DNA of 64,000 nucleotides, taken from Novosphingobium sp. B 225 (GTDB lineage: Bacteria > Pseudomonadota > Alphaproteobacteria > Sphingomonadales > Sphingomonadaceae). Each line of letters begins with the position of its first letter. The first letter of the stretch is position 1. The position numbers were made by a program, and so were the translations under genes. Shown in pieces: positions 1 to 7,820 of this stretch. The notes below the pieces were generated by a model, which searched no databases, was not told the origin of the DNA, and worked only from the letters and a program-made list of their open reading frames with translations. Where the stretch lies: the NCBI RefSeq assembly GCF_002198665.1, contig NZ_MWLM01000064.1, positions 177,832 to 241,831 of the forward strand, written 5' to 3'.

Positions 1-37
1 CCATCGTCACCCCGGGTCAAGCCCGGGGTGACGATGG
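1..37. repeat. Perfect palindromic hairpin, possible terminator of the mtt-like operon
   Basis: Perfect 16-bp inverted repeat (1-16 CCATCGTCACCCCGGG, 22-37 its reverse complement) around a 5-nt loop. It lies 38 bp beyond the stop codon of the MttB-family gene, so it may end the minus-strand operon, but no clear T-run follows. GTCACCCCGGG-type palindromes are recurrent intergenic repeats in alphaproteobacteria, so it may equally be a dispersed element. It may extend left of the window. Confidence 0.75.
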
Positions 38-75
38 AAGGGGAGAGAGAGGGTTCGGTGAGGCCGACTGCTTCC

Positions 76-1611
76 TCAGCTGATGTTCGAATCCGGGAAA
101 CTGGCCTTGCGCTGTTCCATATAGGCCAGCAATTTGGCGTCGATTTCGGGATCAAGCTCGGGCGCGACATAGCTGGCCAGCATGCTCTTGTAGAGCTTCT
201 CGGCCCGCTCCTCGGCATCCAGCTTGCCGTCTTCGATCCACTGTTCATAGCTGTTGTTGTCAGCAATGGTCGAACGGTAGAACGCGGTCTTGAAGTTGGC
301 CTGGGTGTGGCTGCAGCCCAGGAAGTGCTGGCCCGGACCAACCTCGGCCATGGCATCCAGCGCCTGACCGTTGGCGCTCATGTCCACACCCTTGGCATAG
401 ATCGCCATCATCGCCGCCTGATCGCAGTCCATCACGAATTTTTCATAGCCCATCGCCAGCCCGCCTTCGAGCCAGCCAGCGGTGTGGAGCATGAAGTTGA
501 CGCCTGCCATCAGCCCCTGCTGCAGCGTGTTGGCGCTTTCATAAGCAGCCTGTGCATCGGGTACCTTGGAAGCGTTGAAGCCGCCGGCACTGCGGAACGG
601 CACGCCCAGCCGCCGGGCCAGCGCCGCGCCGACGTTGATGATCAGCGATGCTTCGGGTGTGCCGAAAGTCGGCGCGCCAGACTGCATCGACATTGATGAC
701 ACGAAGTTGCCATAGATCACCGGAGCGCCGGGGCGGACCAGCTGGGCCAGCGCCATGCCGCACAGCCCTTCGGCCAGGCTTTGCGCCGCCACGGCTGCAA
801 CCGTCACCGGGCTCATCGCTCCGGCGACGATGAACGGGCTGATCATGGTCGCCTGGTTGTGCCGGGCATAGACCTTGAGCGCACCCAGCATGGTCGCGTC
901 AAAGGTCATCGGCGAATTGGCGTTGATCAGGTTGATCATCACGCAGTTGTTTTCAACGAAATCGTCACCGAACACGATCTTGGCCATGGCGACCGAATCT
1001 TCGGCGCGTTCGGGATGCGTGACCGAGCCCATGAACGGTTTGTCGCTGTACTTGATATGACTGTAGACCATGTCGAAGTGCCGCTTGTTGACCGGCAGGT
1101 CGACCGGCTCGCAGATCGTGCCGCCCGAATGGTGCAGGCTGTCAGCCATGTAGGCCAGCTTCACGAAATTGCGGAAGTCCTCGATCGTGGCATAGCGGCG
1201 GCCACCTTCGCGGCTGTAAACGAACGGGCTGCCATAGGCCGGGACCAGCACCAGCGCGTCGCCGCCGATCTGGACGTTGTTGGCCGGGTTGCGGGCATGC
1301 TGGGTGAAGATCCGGGGCGCGCTTTTCTGCACGATGCCGCGCAGCAGGCCGCGCGGAAAGCGCACGCGCTCACCATCTGCGGTTGCGCCGGCGGCCACGA
1401 ACAGCGCGATCGCTTCGGGGTCATCCTTGATGTCGATCCCGATCTCTTCCAGAATCGTGTCGGCGTTACGTTCCAGCTGCGCCAGATCATCATCGCCCAG
1501 CACCGAATAGGGCGGGATCTTGCGGGTGATATAGGCTTCGCGCGGGGCCAGTTCCGCAGCATTGGCGGCGGCGCGGCCACGGCGGCCTCCGGTGCGTCCT
1601 TCTCTCGACAT
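76..1611 (-). CDS. MttB-superfamily (non-pyrrolysine) corrinoid methyltransferase
   Basis: Predicted substrate:corrinoid methyltransferase of 511 aa that moves a methyl group from a quaternary or tertiary amine to the Co(I) corrinoid protein. The frame is open throughout, with no in-frame UAG, so it belongs with the non-Pyl members of the family, which include glycine betaine (MtgB), carnitine and proline betaine methyltransferases, rather than trimethylamine-specific Pyl-MttB. The core is full length. The N-terminus carries an extra basic segment with RTGGRRGR at residues 6-13 that reappears in the DUF1638 protein of the same operon. It is last in the operon, starting 1 nt after the stop of the activator gene. 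The cognate corrinoid protein (7067), activator (1613) and methyl-THF methyltransferase (3983) are all present. The substrate cannot be read from sequence; a betaine is favoured by the dimethylglycine/sarcosine genes at 34-47 kb. Confidence 0.88.
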   Translation of the reverse strand: MSREGRTGGRRGRAAANAAELAPREAYITRKIPPYSVLGDDDLAQLERNADTILEEIGIDIKDDPEAIALFVAAGATADGERVRFPRGLLRGIVQKSAPRIFTQHARNPANNVQIGGDALVLVPAYGSPFVYSREGGRRYATIEDFRNFVKLAYMADSLHHSGGTICEPVDLPVNKRHFDMVYSHIKYSDKPFMGSVTHPERAEDSVAMAKIVFGDDFVENNCVMINLINANSPMTFDATMLGALKVYARHNQATMISPFIVAGAMSPVTVAAVAAQSLAEGLCGMALAQLVRPGAPVIYGNFVSSMSMQSGAPTFGTPEASLIINVGAALARRLGVPFRSAGGFNASKVPDAQAAYESANTLQQGLMAGVNFMLHTAGWLEGGLAMGYEKFVMDCDQAAMMAIYAKGVDMSANGQALDAMAEVGPGQHFLGCSHTQANFKTAFYRSTIADNNSYEQWIEDGKLDAEERAEKLYKSMLASYVAPELDPEIDAKLLAYMEQRKASFPDSNIS

Positions 1612-1612
1612 C

Positions 1613-3583
1613 TTAACGTCCTTCTTGTCTGCCGCGTTCGCGCATGCGGCTGCGGCGGCCTCGGCCAGTCGCGGAATCGCCTTGCGTTGCGGGTGCGGTG
1701 GGGAATTGCATAGCGGCTACGAAGTAGTCCTGGAACTTGGGTTCGGTAGCAGTCTCAACTTTGATGATGTGCTTTACCGCTTCGATGATCCGCGCCTTTT
1801 CGGCCCGGTTGTACAGCGCCATCGCCGCGCCCATGCCCGCGGCATTGCCGATTGAACGGATCTGCGCGGCCGCGGCATTGGGGATGATCCCGATGTCAGC
1901 CACATACTGACTGTCCAGATGGGTGCCGAATGCGCCAGCCAGCAGCACTTCGTCAAATGCCGGACAGTCAAGGTAATCGACCAGCAGCTGCACCCCCGCA
2001 GCCAGCGCTGCCTTGGCCAGCTGCACTGCGCGGACGTCAGTCTGCTTGATGTAAAGCGGGTTTTCCGGACGGTCGAGCAGCAGGTATTTCCAGCTCTGCC
2101 CATCCTGAATGAACCGGTGCGGTGCCTCGCCGGGACGGAACAGCCCGCCCGGTTCGATCAGTCCGGCGCTGGCCAGTTCAACCATCACTTCGAAAATGCC
2201 CGAACCGCAGATCCCGACCACGCGCTTTTCAGCAATGTCGGCAGAATCGTCGCTCAGCCATTCATCGCTGCCGATCACCTTGAAGCGCGGTTGCTTGGTC
2301 ACGGGATCGATCCGCACCCGCTCGATCGCGCCCGGTGTCGCGCGCACCCCGGCGCTGATTTCCGCGCCTTCAAACGCCGGGCCAGTGGGCGATGAACAGG
2401 CCGCGACGCGCCCGCCATGGCTCAGCACAATCTCGGCATTGGTGCCAATGTCGACCAGCAGCACCGACCGCCCGGCCATGGTATCGAGCTGGGTCAGATA
2501 GGCCCCGGTGGTATCCGCACCAACATGCCCGCCAACCAGCGGCAGCAGCTGCACCCGTGCGGTTTCGGAAATGCCCAGATTGAACAGCGGGGCAGGGGCC
2601 TCGAACCAGTCTTTCACTGCCAGGGTGAACGGGGCCTGCCCCAGTTCGACCGGATTGATGCCCAGGAACAGGTGGTGCATGATCGGGTTGCCGACCAGCA
2701 CGACTTCGAGAATCTGGTTCGGTCCCAGCTCCAGCTTGGCCCGTGCGTCCTCCAGCATTCCGGCGATGGCGGTGCGGATTTCCGCCGTCAGCTTTTCCTC
2801 GCCGCCCTTGTTCATCATCACATAGGAGACGCGGCTCATCAGATCTTCGCCATAGCGGATCTGCGGGTTCATCGCCGATGCCTGATGGACCAGCGCGCCG
2901 TTGGTAAGGTCGTAGAGATAGAGCGCGATCGAAGTGGAGCCAATGTCGATCGCCGCGCCATAGGCATCGAACGGCGAGGGCGGCCAGACGTCGATCACGC
3001 TGACATCGTCGCGCACCACCGCAATCAGTTCACGCTCGTTCTGGGCCAGGATTGGCTGCAGCTTGGTCAGCGGGCGCAGTTCCAGCCGGGTCTCAACCCC
3101 GAAGCCGCGCAGCGCTTCGACCAGGGCATCGCCGTCGCTGGGATTGTCATCAAGCTCGGGTATGGGCAGCTTGCACATGTAGAGCCGGATTGCGGGATCG
3201 AGATCGGTCTGAAAGCCGGTGCTGTCCTTGGAAATGCTCGACACCTGATGCCGCGCATCACCGGGCACCTCGACCACGACATCACCCAGCACCTGTGCCC
3301 GGCAGGCGAGGCGGCGGCCGGGTTTAAGGTCACCGCGCCTGGCCGCTTTCTCTTCGCTGTCGGTCCAGCCAGAGAGGTGGTCGGCTTCGACCTTGACCCC
3401 GAATTTGGAATAGTCACCCGGCTCGAATTCAATCTGGCAGCGCCGGCACAGTCCCTTGCCGCCGCAGATCGAGAGTATGTCCACGCCCGAAGCGAGCGCG
3501 ACATCATAGACGCTCTGGCCATGGCTCGCGGTGGCACGGATGCCGGATGGGGTGAAGATCACCTTGTGCGATGTATCGCTCAT
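1613..3583 (-). CDS. ASKHA/DUF4445 corrinoid-activation protein with N-terminal [2Fe-2S] domain (RACo/RamA-like)
   Basis: Predicted ATP-dependent reductive activator that returns the corrinoid protein from inactive Co(II) to Co(I). It is 656 aa from the ATG at 3583. The start is fixed by a TGATG overlap with the upstream gene; an upstream extension in the same frame looks noncoding. The N-terminal ferredoxin-like domain has C40, C46, C49 and C94 in plant-type [2Fe-2S] spacing. The remainder is the large ASKHA region with the glycine-rich 'DIGSTSIALYLYDL' and 'VDIGTNAEIVL' phosphate-binding stretches expected in this family. Such activators accompany MttB/MtgB systems, because cob(I)alamin oxidises often, and more so in an aerobe. 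The MttB gene follows after 1 nt. Confidence 0.87.
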   Translation of the reverse strand: MSDTSHKVIFTPSGIRATASHGQSVYDVALASGVDILSICGGKGLCRRCQIEFEPGDYSKFGVKVEADHLSGWTDSEEKAARRGDLKPGRRLACRAQVLGDVVVEVPGDARHQVSSISKDSTGFQTDLDPAIRLYMCKLPIPELDDNPSDGDALVEALRGFGVETRLELRPLTKLQPILAQNERELIAVVRDDVSVIDVWPPSPFDAYGAAIDIGSTSIALYLYDLTNGALVHQASAMNPQIRYGEDLMSRVSYVMMNKGGEEKLTAEIRTAIAGMLEDARAKLELGPNQILEVVLVGNPIMHHLFLGINPVELGQAPFTLAVKDWFEAPAPLFNLGISETARVQLLPLVGGHVGADTTGAYLTQLDTMAGRSVLLVDIGTNAEIVLSHGGRVAACSSPTGPAFEGAEISAGVRATPGAIERVRIDPVTKQPRFKVIGSDEWLSDDSADIAEKRVVGICGSGIFEVMVELASAGLIEPGGLFRPGEAPHRFIQDGQSWKYLLLDRPENPLYIKQTDVRAVQLAKAALAAGVQLLVDYLDCPAFDEVLLAGAFGTHLDSQYVADIGIIPNAAAAQIRSIGNAAGMGAAMALYNRAEKARIIEAVKHIIKVETATEPKFQDYFVAAMQFPTAPATQGDSATGRGRRSRMRERGRQEGR

Positions 3584-3990
3584 CAGGCGCTCAGCCCCTC
3601 GTCCGGATAGGTGGCAAATTGCGGCAGGCCATCGCTGATCGCGTAATAGCCGCCCCGTTCGCTCAGGTAGATGTGTCCGCGTTCCGCAATGCCCTGGGTG
3701 CTGTCCAGCGATCCGGGTAGGACGCTGATCGTGTCGGTCTGGCGGTTGGTCCAGAACAACAGGCTGCCGCACGCGGCGCAGCGGGCATGTTCGGACGTGC
3801 CCGAATGGCGCGCCCAGACCACGTCGCCGTCCACGTCCAACCGGTCATGCGTGGTCCGGCACGCAGCCAGATAGTGCCCGGTCAGCGCGCGGCACTGGGT
3901 GCAGTGGCAATACCAGATGTCGGCAAGCCCGCGCGCGCGGTAGGTCACCGCGCCGCACAGGCATTTGCCGTGGTGCACGGCTTCACCCAC
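3583..3990 (-). CDS. GFA/Mss4-fold zinc protein
   Basis: Small protein of about 135 aa of the GFA family (once called glutathione-dependent formaldehyde-activating; many members have no proven activity). The zinc-ligand pattern is visible as CLCG, then CHCTQC, then CAAC. I chose the GTG at 3990 because GTGGGTGA overlaps the preceding stop by 8 nt, an overlap size used repeatedly in this operon, and an AAGGG lies upstream. An alternative GTG at 4035 would overlap the previous gene by 53 nt. Its place inside a methyl-transfer operon hints at dealing with formaldehyde or a thiol adduct, but that is only inference. It overlaps the activator gene by 1 nt (TGATG). Confidence 0.72.
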   Translation of the reverse strand: MGEAVHHGKCLCGAVTYRARGLADIWYCHCTQCRALTGHYLAACRTTHDRLDVDGDVVWARHSGTSEHARCAACGSLLFWTNRQTDTISVLPGSLDSTQGIAERGHIYLSERGGYYAISDGLPQFATYPDEGLSA

Positions 3991-4888
3991 GCCGCCGCCG
4001 CCCTTCGCGGCCACCGCGCCCGCCGCGGCCTTCACCTTCGGGGGCGGGTTCGCGGAACATCTTGATCCAGTTGGCGCAGTTGGGATCGACCCCGTTCAGA
4101 ATATCGGCGGCCTTGATCGCGGCGACCACGCCTTCGTGGCACGGGTTAAGGATCGCGCTGGTCATGCCTGCGCCGGCCGCCATCGGCAGGAAGCTGTTGC
4201 CGATCGCATGGCGGTTCGGCAGGCCAAAGGCGATGTTGGAGGCACCGCAGGTAGTGTTGACGCCCAGCTCCTCGCGCAGACGGCGGACGAGGCGGAACAC
4301 GTCGCGCCCGGCGCTGTTGATGGCGCCGATCGGCATGACCAGCGGATCGACGACGACGTCGCACGGCTTGATCCCGTGATCCTGCGCACGCTGGACGATC
4401 AGCTTGGCAATTTCAAAGCGCACATCCGGGTCTTCGGAAATCCCGGTCTCGTCGTTGGAGATCGCGACCACCGCCGCATCATACTTCTTCACCAACGGCA
4501 GCACCCGCTCCATCACTTCGCTTTCGGCCGTGGTGGAATTGACCAGCGCGCGGCCCTGATAGACTGCAAGGCCTGCCTCCAGCGCTTCGATGATCGAGCT
4601 GTCGATGCACAGCGGCACGTCGGTGACCGACTGGACCAGCTGGATCACCTCGGCCAGAATCTTCGGTTCATCGGCCAGCGGGATACCCGCATTGACGTCC
4701 AGCATCTGGGCACCCGCCGCGACCTGGGCGAGGGCATCGGCAACCACGCGGTCGTAATTGCCTTCCTTCATTTCGGCGGCGAGCAGCTTGCGGCCCGTGG
4801 GGTTGATGCGTTCGCCGATCATCACGAAGGGCTGGTCAAAGCCGATCACGACTTCCTTGGTGGCAGACTTGAGGACGGTCCTGGTCAT
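3983..4888 (-). CDS. Methyltetrahydrofolate:corrinoid methyltransferase (MtgA/MtvA-like, pterin-binding)
   Basis: Pterin-binding TIM-barrel methyltransferase of 301 aa, related to the methyl-THF domain of MetH and to MtgA. It should carry the methyl group from methyl-corrinoid protein to tetrahydrofolate. The start ATG at 4888 has an AAGGAAA ribosome-binding site. Near the N-terminus it has the signature VMIGERINPTG, followed by 'DVNAGIP' and 'CIDSS', all typical of the family. The last 17 residues (285-301) form a Gly/Arg/Glu tail (RGGRGGREGRRRR at 288-300) beyond the normal domain end; similar tags sit at the N-termini of the MttB and DUF1638 proteins. It begins 8 nt after metF. Confidence 0.87.
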   Translation of the reverse strand: MTRTVLKSATKEVVIGFDQPFVMIGERINPTGRKLLAAEMKEGNYDRVVADALAQVAAGAQMLDVNAGIPLADEPKILAEVIQLVQSVTDVPLCIDSSIIEALEAGLAVYQGRALVNSTTAESEVMERVLPLVKKYDAAVVAISNDETGISEDPDVRFEIAKLIVQRAQDHGIKPCDVVVDPLVMPIGAINSAGRDVFRLVRRLREELGVNTTCGASNIAFGLPNRHAIGNSFLPMAAGAGMTSAILNPCHEGVVAAIKAADILNGVDPNCANWIKMFREPAPEGEGRGGRGGREGRRRRG

Positions 4889-4896
4889 GGCTTTCC

Positions 4897-5928
4897 TTAC
4901 GCGTTGGCGGTTTGTTTGGAATGGTGAAGATGGCTGGGGGCCCAGGGCTTGCGCCCTTGCAGCACGCCGGAGCGGGCGACGATATCGCCAACCCATTCTT
5001 CCTGCTTGTAGGCCATCAGGTGAATGCCGCTCATACCTTTGATCTCGGCGAGCTGCTGCATGAGCTCAACCGCGATCGCCCGGCCTTCAGCCTTGGGCTT
5101 TTCGGCCTGTTCGAGGCGACGGATGATCTGGTCCGGAATATGCACCCCGGGGATTGCGCCCTTGAGCCACTTGGCGGTCTTGGCCGAGGCGAGCACGCCC
5201 ACGCCCATCAACACGTGGCAATGCTCAAGCAAGCCCAGATCCCGCGCCCGCGCCATGAATTCACGCGCCATTTCGATATCAAAGCAATACTGCGACTGGA
5301 CGAATTCGGCCCCGGCGGCAACTTTCTTGGCGAACTGATCGACGCGGTTGGCATAGGGCGGGGCAAAGGGGTTGATCGATGCGCCCATGAACAGCTGTGG
5401 CGGCAGATCGAGCTTACGGCCCGACAGGAACCGGCTTTCATCGCGCAGAGTCTTCACCGTTTGCAGCAATGAGACCGAATCGAAATCGAACACCGGCTTG
5501 GCTTCGGGGTGATCGCCTACCGATACGTCATCGCCCGACAGGCACAGCACCGAACAGACTCCCAGCGCCGCTGCGCCCAGCAGGTCGCCCTGAATCGCGA
5601 TGCGGTTGCGATCACGGCAACTGACCTGGATGATCGGCGAATAGCCTTCCCGCGTCAGCAGCGCGCAGACCCCCAGGCTCGACATATGGCAATTCGCGCC
5701 CGAACCGTCGGTGGCGTTGATCGCATCGACATGCCCGTCAAACAGCGCGGCGCGGCGCAATACTTCGCCCGGATCGGCACTGTCGGGCGGGGCGATCTCG
5801 GTCGAAATCGCGAAGTGGCCGGCGCGCAGCACGCGTTCAAACCGCCCGTGCGAGACATGGCCGGGCAGGATCGGCAGCGGATCGCCGGGGTTGAGCCCGG
5901 CTTCGTCAAACTGCGCCCGGTCAGTCAT
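4897..5928 (-). CDS. metF: Methylenetetrahydrofolate reductase (MetF family)
   Basis: Flavin-dependent 5,10-methylene-THF reductase of 343 aa. In this operon it probably works in the oxidising direction, turning methyl-THF made by the preceding enzyme into methylene-THF. Family features include the 'EIAPPD' stretch near residue 45 and the conserved 'NATDGSGAN' segment. It is longer at the C-terminus than E. coli MetF (about 296 aa). Its start overlaps the stop of the MetV-like gene by 8 nt (ATGACTGA), so the two are translationally coupled, as expected for subunits of a MetVF complex. A housekeeping copy may exist elsewhere. Confidence 0.87.
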   Translation of the reverse strand: MTDRAQFDEAGLNPGDPLPILPGHVSHGRFERVLRAGHFAISTEIAPPDSADPGEVLRRAALFDGHVDAINATDGSGANCHMSSLGVCALLTREGYSPIIQVSCRDRNRIAIQGDLLGAAALGVCSVLCLSGDDVSVGDHPEAKPVFDFDSVSLLQTVKTLRDESRFLSGRKLDLPPQLFMGASINPFAPPYANRVDQFAKKVAAGAEFVQSQYCFDIEMAREFMARARDLGLLEHCHVLMGVGVLASAKTAKWLKGAIPGVHIPDQIIRRLEQAEKPKAEGRAIAVELMQQLAEIKGMSGIHLMAYKQEEWVGDIVARSGVLQGRKPWAPSHLHHSKQTANA

Positions 5929-6361
5929 CGCGGGCCATCTTCAACCACGAGGAGGTGCCTTTGGCGCGGTGATCGACCGCGAAGTTCACATTCTTGATCG
6001 CATCGCCGTCCTTCATCCGCGAAGCCCCGTCCCACGCCGCAACCCAGACGCAGCGCATTTCGGGCTTCACTTCGCAGTGACCATTCTCGCGCACCCCGCC
6101 GCAGGGGCCGTTGCGGATCGTCTTGGGGCAATTCATCGGGCAGGACATGCCGGTTTTGGACAACGCGCAATCGCCGCACATCTTGCAATCGAAGAAGAAC
6201 CCTTTGGCGGCGGCTTCAACAGCGGTGATCGGCTTGTCGAGCTTGTTGCCGAACACTTTCACTGTTCCGCGCAGCAGCTTGACCACCATGGGATTGAACG
6301 TGGCGTAGAGCCATTCCATCTTGCGCGAATGGCGCACCGACCACAGCCGGACCCTATACAT
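5921..6361 (-). CDS. metV: MetV-like Cys-rich partner of MetF (methylene-THF reductase C-terminal domain family)
   Basis: Protein of 146 aa from the ATG at 6361, which overlaps the DUF1638 stop by 8 nt (ATGTATAG). Eight cysteines lie in the middle: C59, C62, C65, C74, C78, C87, C96 and C104, enough for two iron-sulfur clusters or a zinc plus a cluster. This family pairs with MetF as MetVF in acetogens and is also found near corrinoid methyltransferases. Its likely role is to channel electrons from the flavin of MetF to an acceptor other than NAD(P). The acceptor is not evident from the neighbours. A 12-residue N-terminal extension to 6397 is possible but less likely. Confidence 0.78.
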   Translation of the reverse strand: MYRVRLWSVRHSRKMEWLYATFNPMVVKLLRGTVKVFGNKLDKPITAVEAAAKGFFFDCKMCGDCALSKTGMSCPMNCPKTIRNGPCGGVRENGHCEVKPEMRCVWVAAWDGASRMKDGDAIKNVNFAVDHRAKGTSSWLKMARDD

Positions 6362-7067
6362 CGGCGGCCTCCCTGATCGCTTCGGCCAGATCGCCATAGC
6401 CGACCTTGTGATAGACGTAGTTCAGGCCCAGCCGCGCCGCCGCTTCCTGCGCCTTGGTCTGCAGATCCGGGTTGTCCGTCTGGGCCAGGTACACAAGGTC
6501 GCGGTAGTTGCCGAAATAGGTTTCGAGCATTTCGGGCCGGGTATCGAGGCCGCAACCTTCCCACACCAGCCGGTCGAAATGCCGGACCAGGAAATCAGTC
6601 ACAAAATAGCTGCCGATCTCCGCATCGGTGATCTGGTTGAAGCGCGGCGTCGTGGCGAAGAATTCATAGCAGTGCGCATGCGGCAGCCGGTTCGCCTCAT
6701 GCCGTTCCAGCACCTTGTCGAGCGCGCCGCCGGTGCCGCAATCGCCATAACCCAGGATCACTCGCGAATACTTGTGGCGATGCTCGGACAGAAAGGCATC
6801 CACGCGCGGCGCGATCTGGCCCGGGCGGTTGTGCAGTTCCGCAGGCAGGCAATGCAGCACCATGGCATCGTCCGTCACGCCAAGTTGTTCGCGCAGGGCA
6901 ATGATTTCATTGGCAATTGCGCCGCAGGCCAAGACCAGCACCGGCCCATCGGGATTGGCGCTGGTGGTGACGAGCGATTCCGGCTGGGCCGCCTCAGCTT
7001 CCTGCGGCCGCGCCCGGCGGCCCAGCCTAGCCTGGCGGCCACCGGTCCGGCGCGCAGCGTCGCTCAT
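6354..7067 (-). CDS. DUF1638 protein of the corrinoid operon
   Basis: Protein of 237 aa that I assign to the DUF1638 family, a recurrent neighbour of MttB and corrinoid genes with no function I can assert. Visible possible ligands are C48, H72-C73, H79, C110 (in GYGDCGTGG), H130, H132, C133 and C172, so a metal, cofactor or thiol role is reasonable. The first 20 residues are a basic tag with RTGGRQAR at 7-14 and RRAR at 17-20, matching the tag in the MttB protein. It starts with TAATG overlapping the corrinoid protein's stop and is coupled to metV by 8 nt. Position between corrinoid protein and MetV suggests a direct role in methyl transfer or corrinoid maintenance (inference). Confidence 0.8.
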   Translation of the reverse strand: MSDAARRTGGRQARLGRRARPQEAEAAQPESLVTTSANPDGPVLVLACGAIANEIIALREQLGVTDDAMVLHCLPAELHNRPGQIAPRVDAFLSEHRHKYSRVILGYGDCGTGGALDKVLERHEANRLPHAHCYEFFATTPRFNQITDAEIGSYFVTDFLVRHFDRLVWEGCGLDTRPEMLETYFGNYRDLVYLAQTDNPDLQTKAQEAAARLGLNYVYHKVGYGDLAEAIREAADV

Positions 7068-7753
7068 TAACGGTTTCTGCCGACCAGCGCCTTGGCCAGT
7101 TCCGCGCTGACCGCAGCGTCACGGCCATAGCTGGTCGCACCGATCGCGTCGGCGAATTCCTGGTTGAGCGGGGCTCCGCCGACCATCACCGGCAGGTTCT
7201 TGAGGATCCCGCGCTTTTCCAGTTCTTCGATCACCACGCCCATATAGGGCATGGTGGTGGTCAGCAGCGCCGACATGCCCATGATCGCCGGGTTGTGCTT
7301 GTCGATCGCGGCCAGATAGTTGTCGACCGGGTTGTTGATCCCCAGGTCGATCACTTCAAAGCCTGCACCTTCCAGCATCATGCCGACCAGGTTCTTGCCG
7401 ATGTCGTGAATGTCACCCTTGACCGTGCCGATCACATAGGTGCCGAGGCTGGCTTTGCTGTCGCTGGCGGCCAGAATCGGGCGGAGCAGTTCCATCCCGC
7501 CCTTCATCGCACCGGCGCATTGCAGCACTTCGGGAACGAACAGGATGCCGTCGCGGAAATCGATCCCGACGATGCGCATGCCTTCCACCAGGGCTTCTGA
7601 CAGCACGTCATTGGCGTCCCAGCCACGTTCGAGCAGGATTTGGGTGCCTTCGTGGACTTCGGCAGCCATGCCGTCGTAAAGGTCGTCCTTCATCTGTTCG
7701 ACCAGATCAGCATCGCTAAGGTCGCGCAGGATGATTTCTTCGCCGTCGGACAT
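7067..7753 (-). CDS. B12-binding corrinoid methyl-carrier protein (MttC/MtgC-like)
   Basis: Corrinoid protein of 228 aa that shuttles the methyl group between the MttB-family enzyme and the methyl-THF methyltransferase. The N-terminal four-helix cap spans about residues 1-90. The Rossmann-like cobalamin domain follows, with the DxHxxG lower-ligand motif as DIHDIG (D114, H116, G119), then 'MSALLTT' and the GG motif 'VGGAPL'. The start ATG at 7753 has GAGGGG upstream; a GTG at 7759 is closer to that site and less likely. It is the first gene of the operon and is transcribed away from the GlxA-type regulator at 7881. Confidence 0.9.
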   Translation of the reverse strand: MSDGEEIILRDLSDADLVEQMKDDLYDGMAAEVHEGTQILLERGWDANDVLSEALVEGMRIVGIDFRDGILFVPEVLQCAGAMKGGMELLRPILAASDSKASLGTYVIGTVKGDIHDIGKNLVGMMLEGAGFEVIDLGINNPVDNYLAAIDKHNPAIMGMSALLTTTMPYMGVVIEELEKRGILKNLPVMVGGAPLNQEFADAIGATSYGRDAAVSAELAKALVGRNR

Positions 7754-7820
7754 GGGCACCCCTCATTGGTTTCGGCCCCAGCCGGGGCATTGCTAGCACT
7801 GGCATAATGCGCTTGCGGGC

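Noticed and set aside
76-1611. Calling the MttB gene a trimethylamine (pyrrolysine) methyltransferase
   Set aside because: The frame has no in-frame UAG and no pyl genes are seen; the family is far wider than trimethylamine enzymes.
3773-3982. Extending the activator gene upstream to 3772
   Set aside because: The extra 63 residues lie inside the GFA gene and are low-complexity; the ATG at 3583 forms a TGATG junction.
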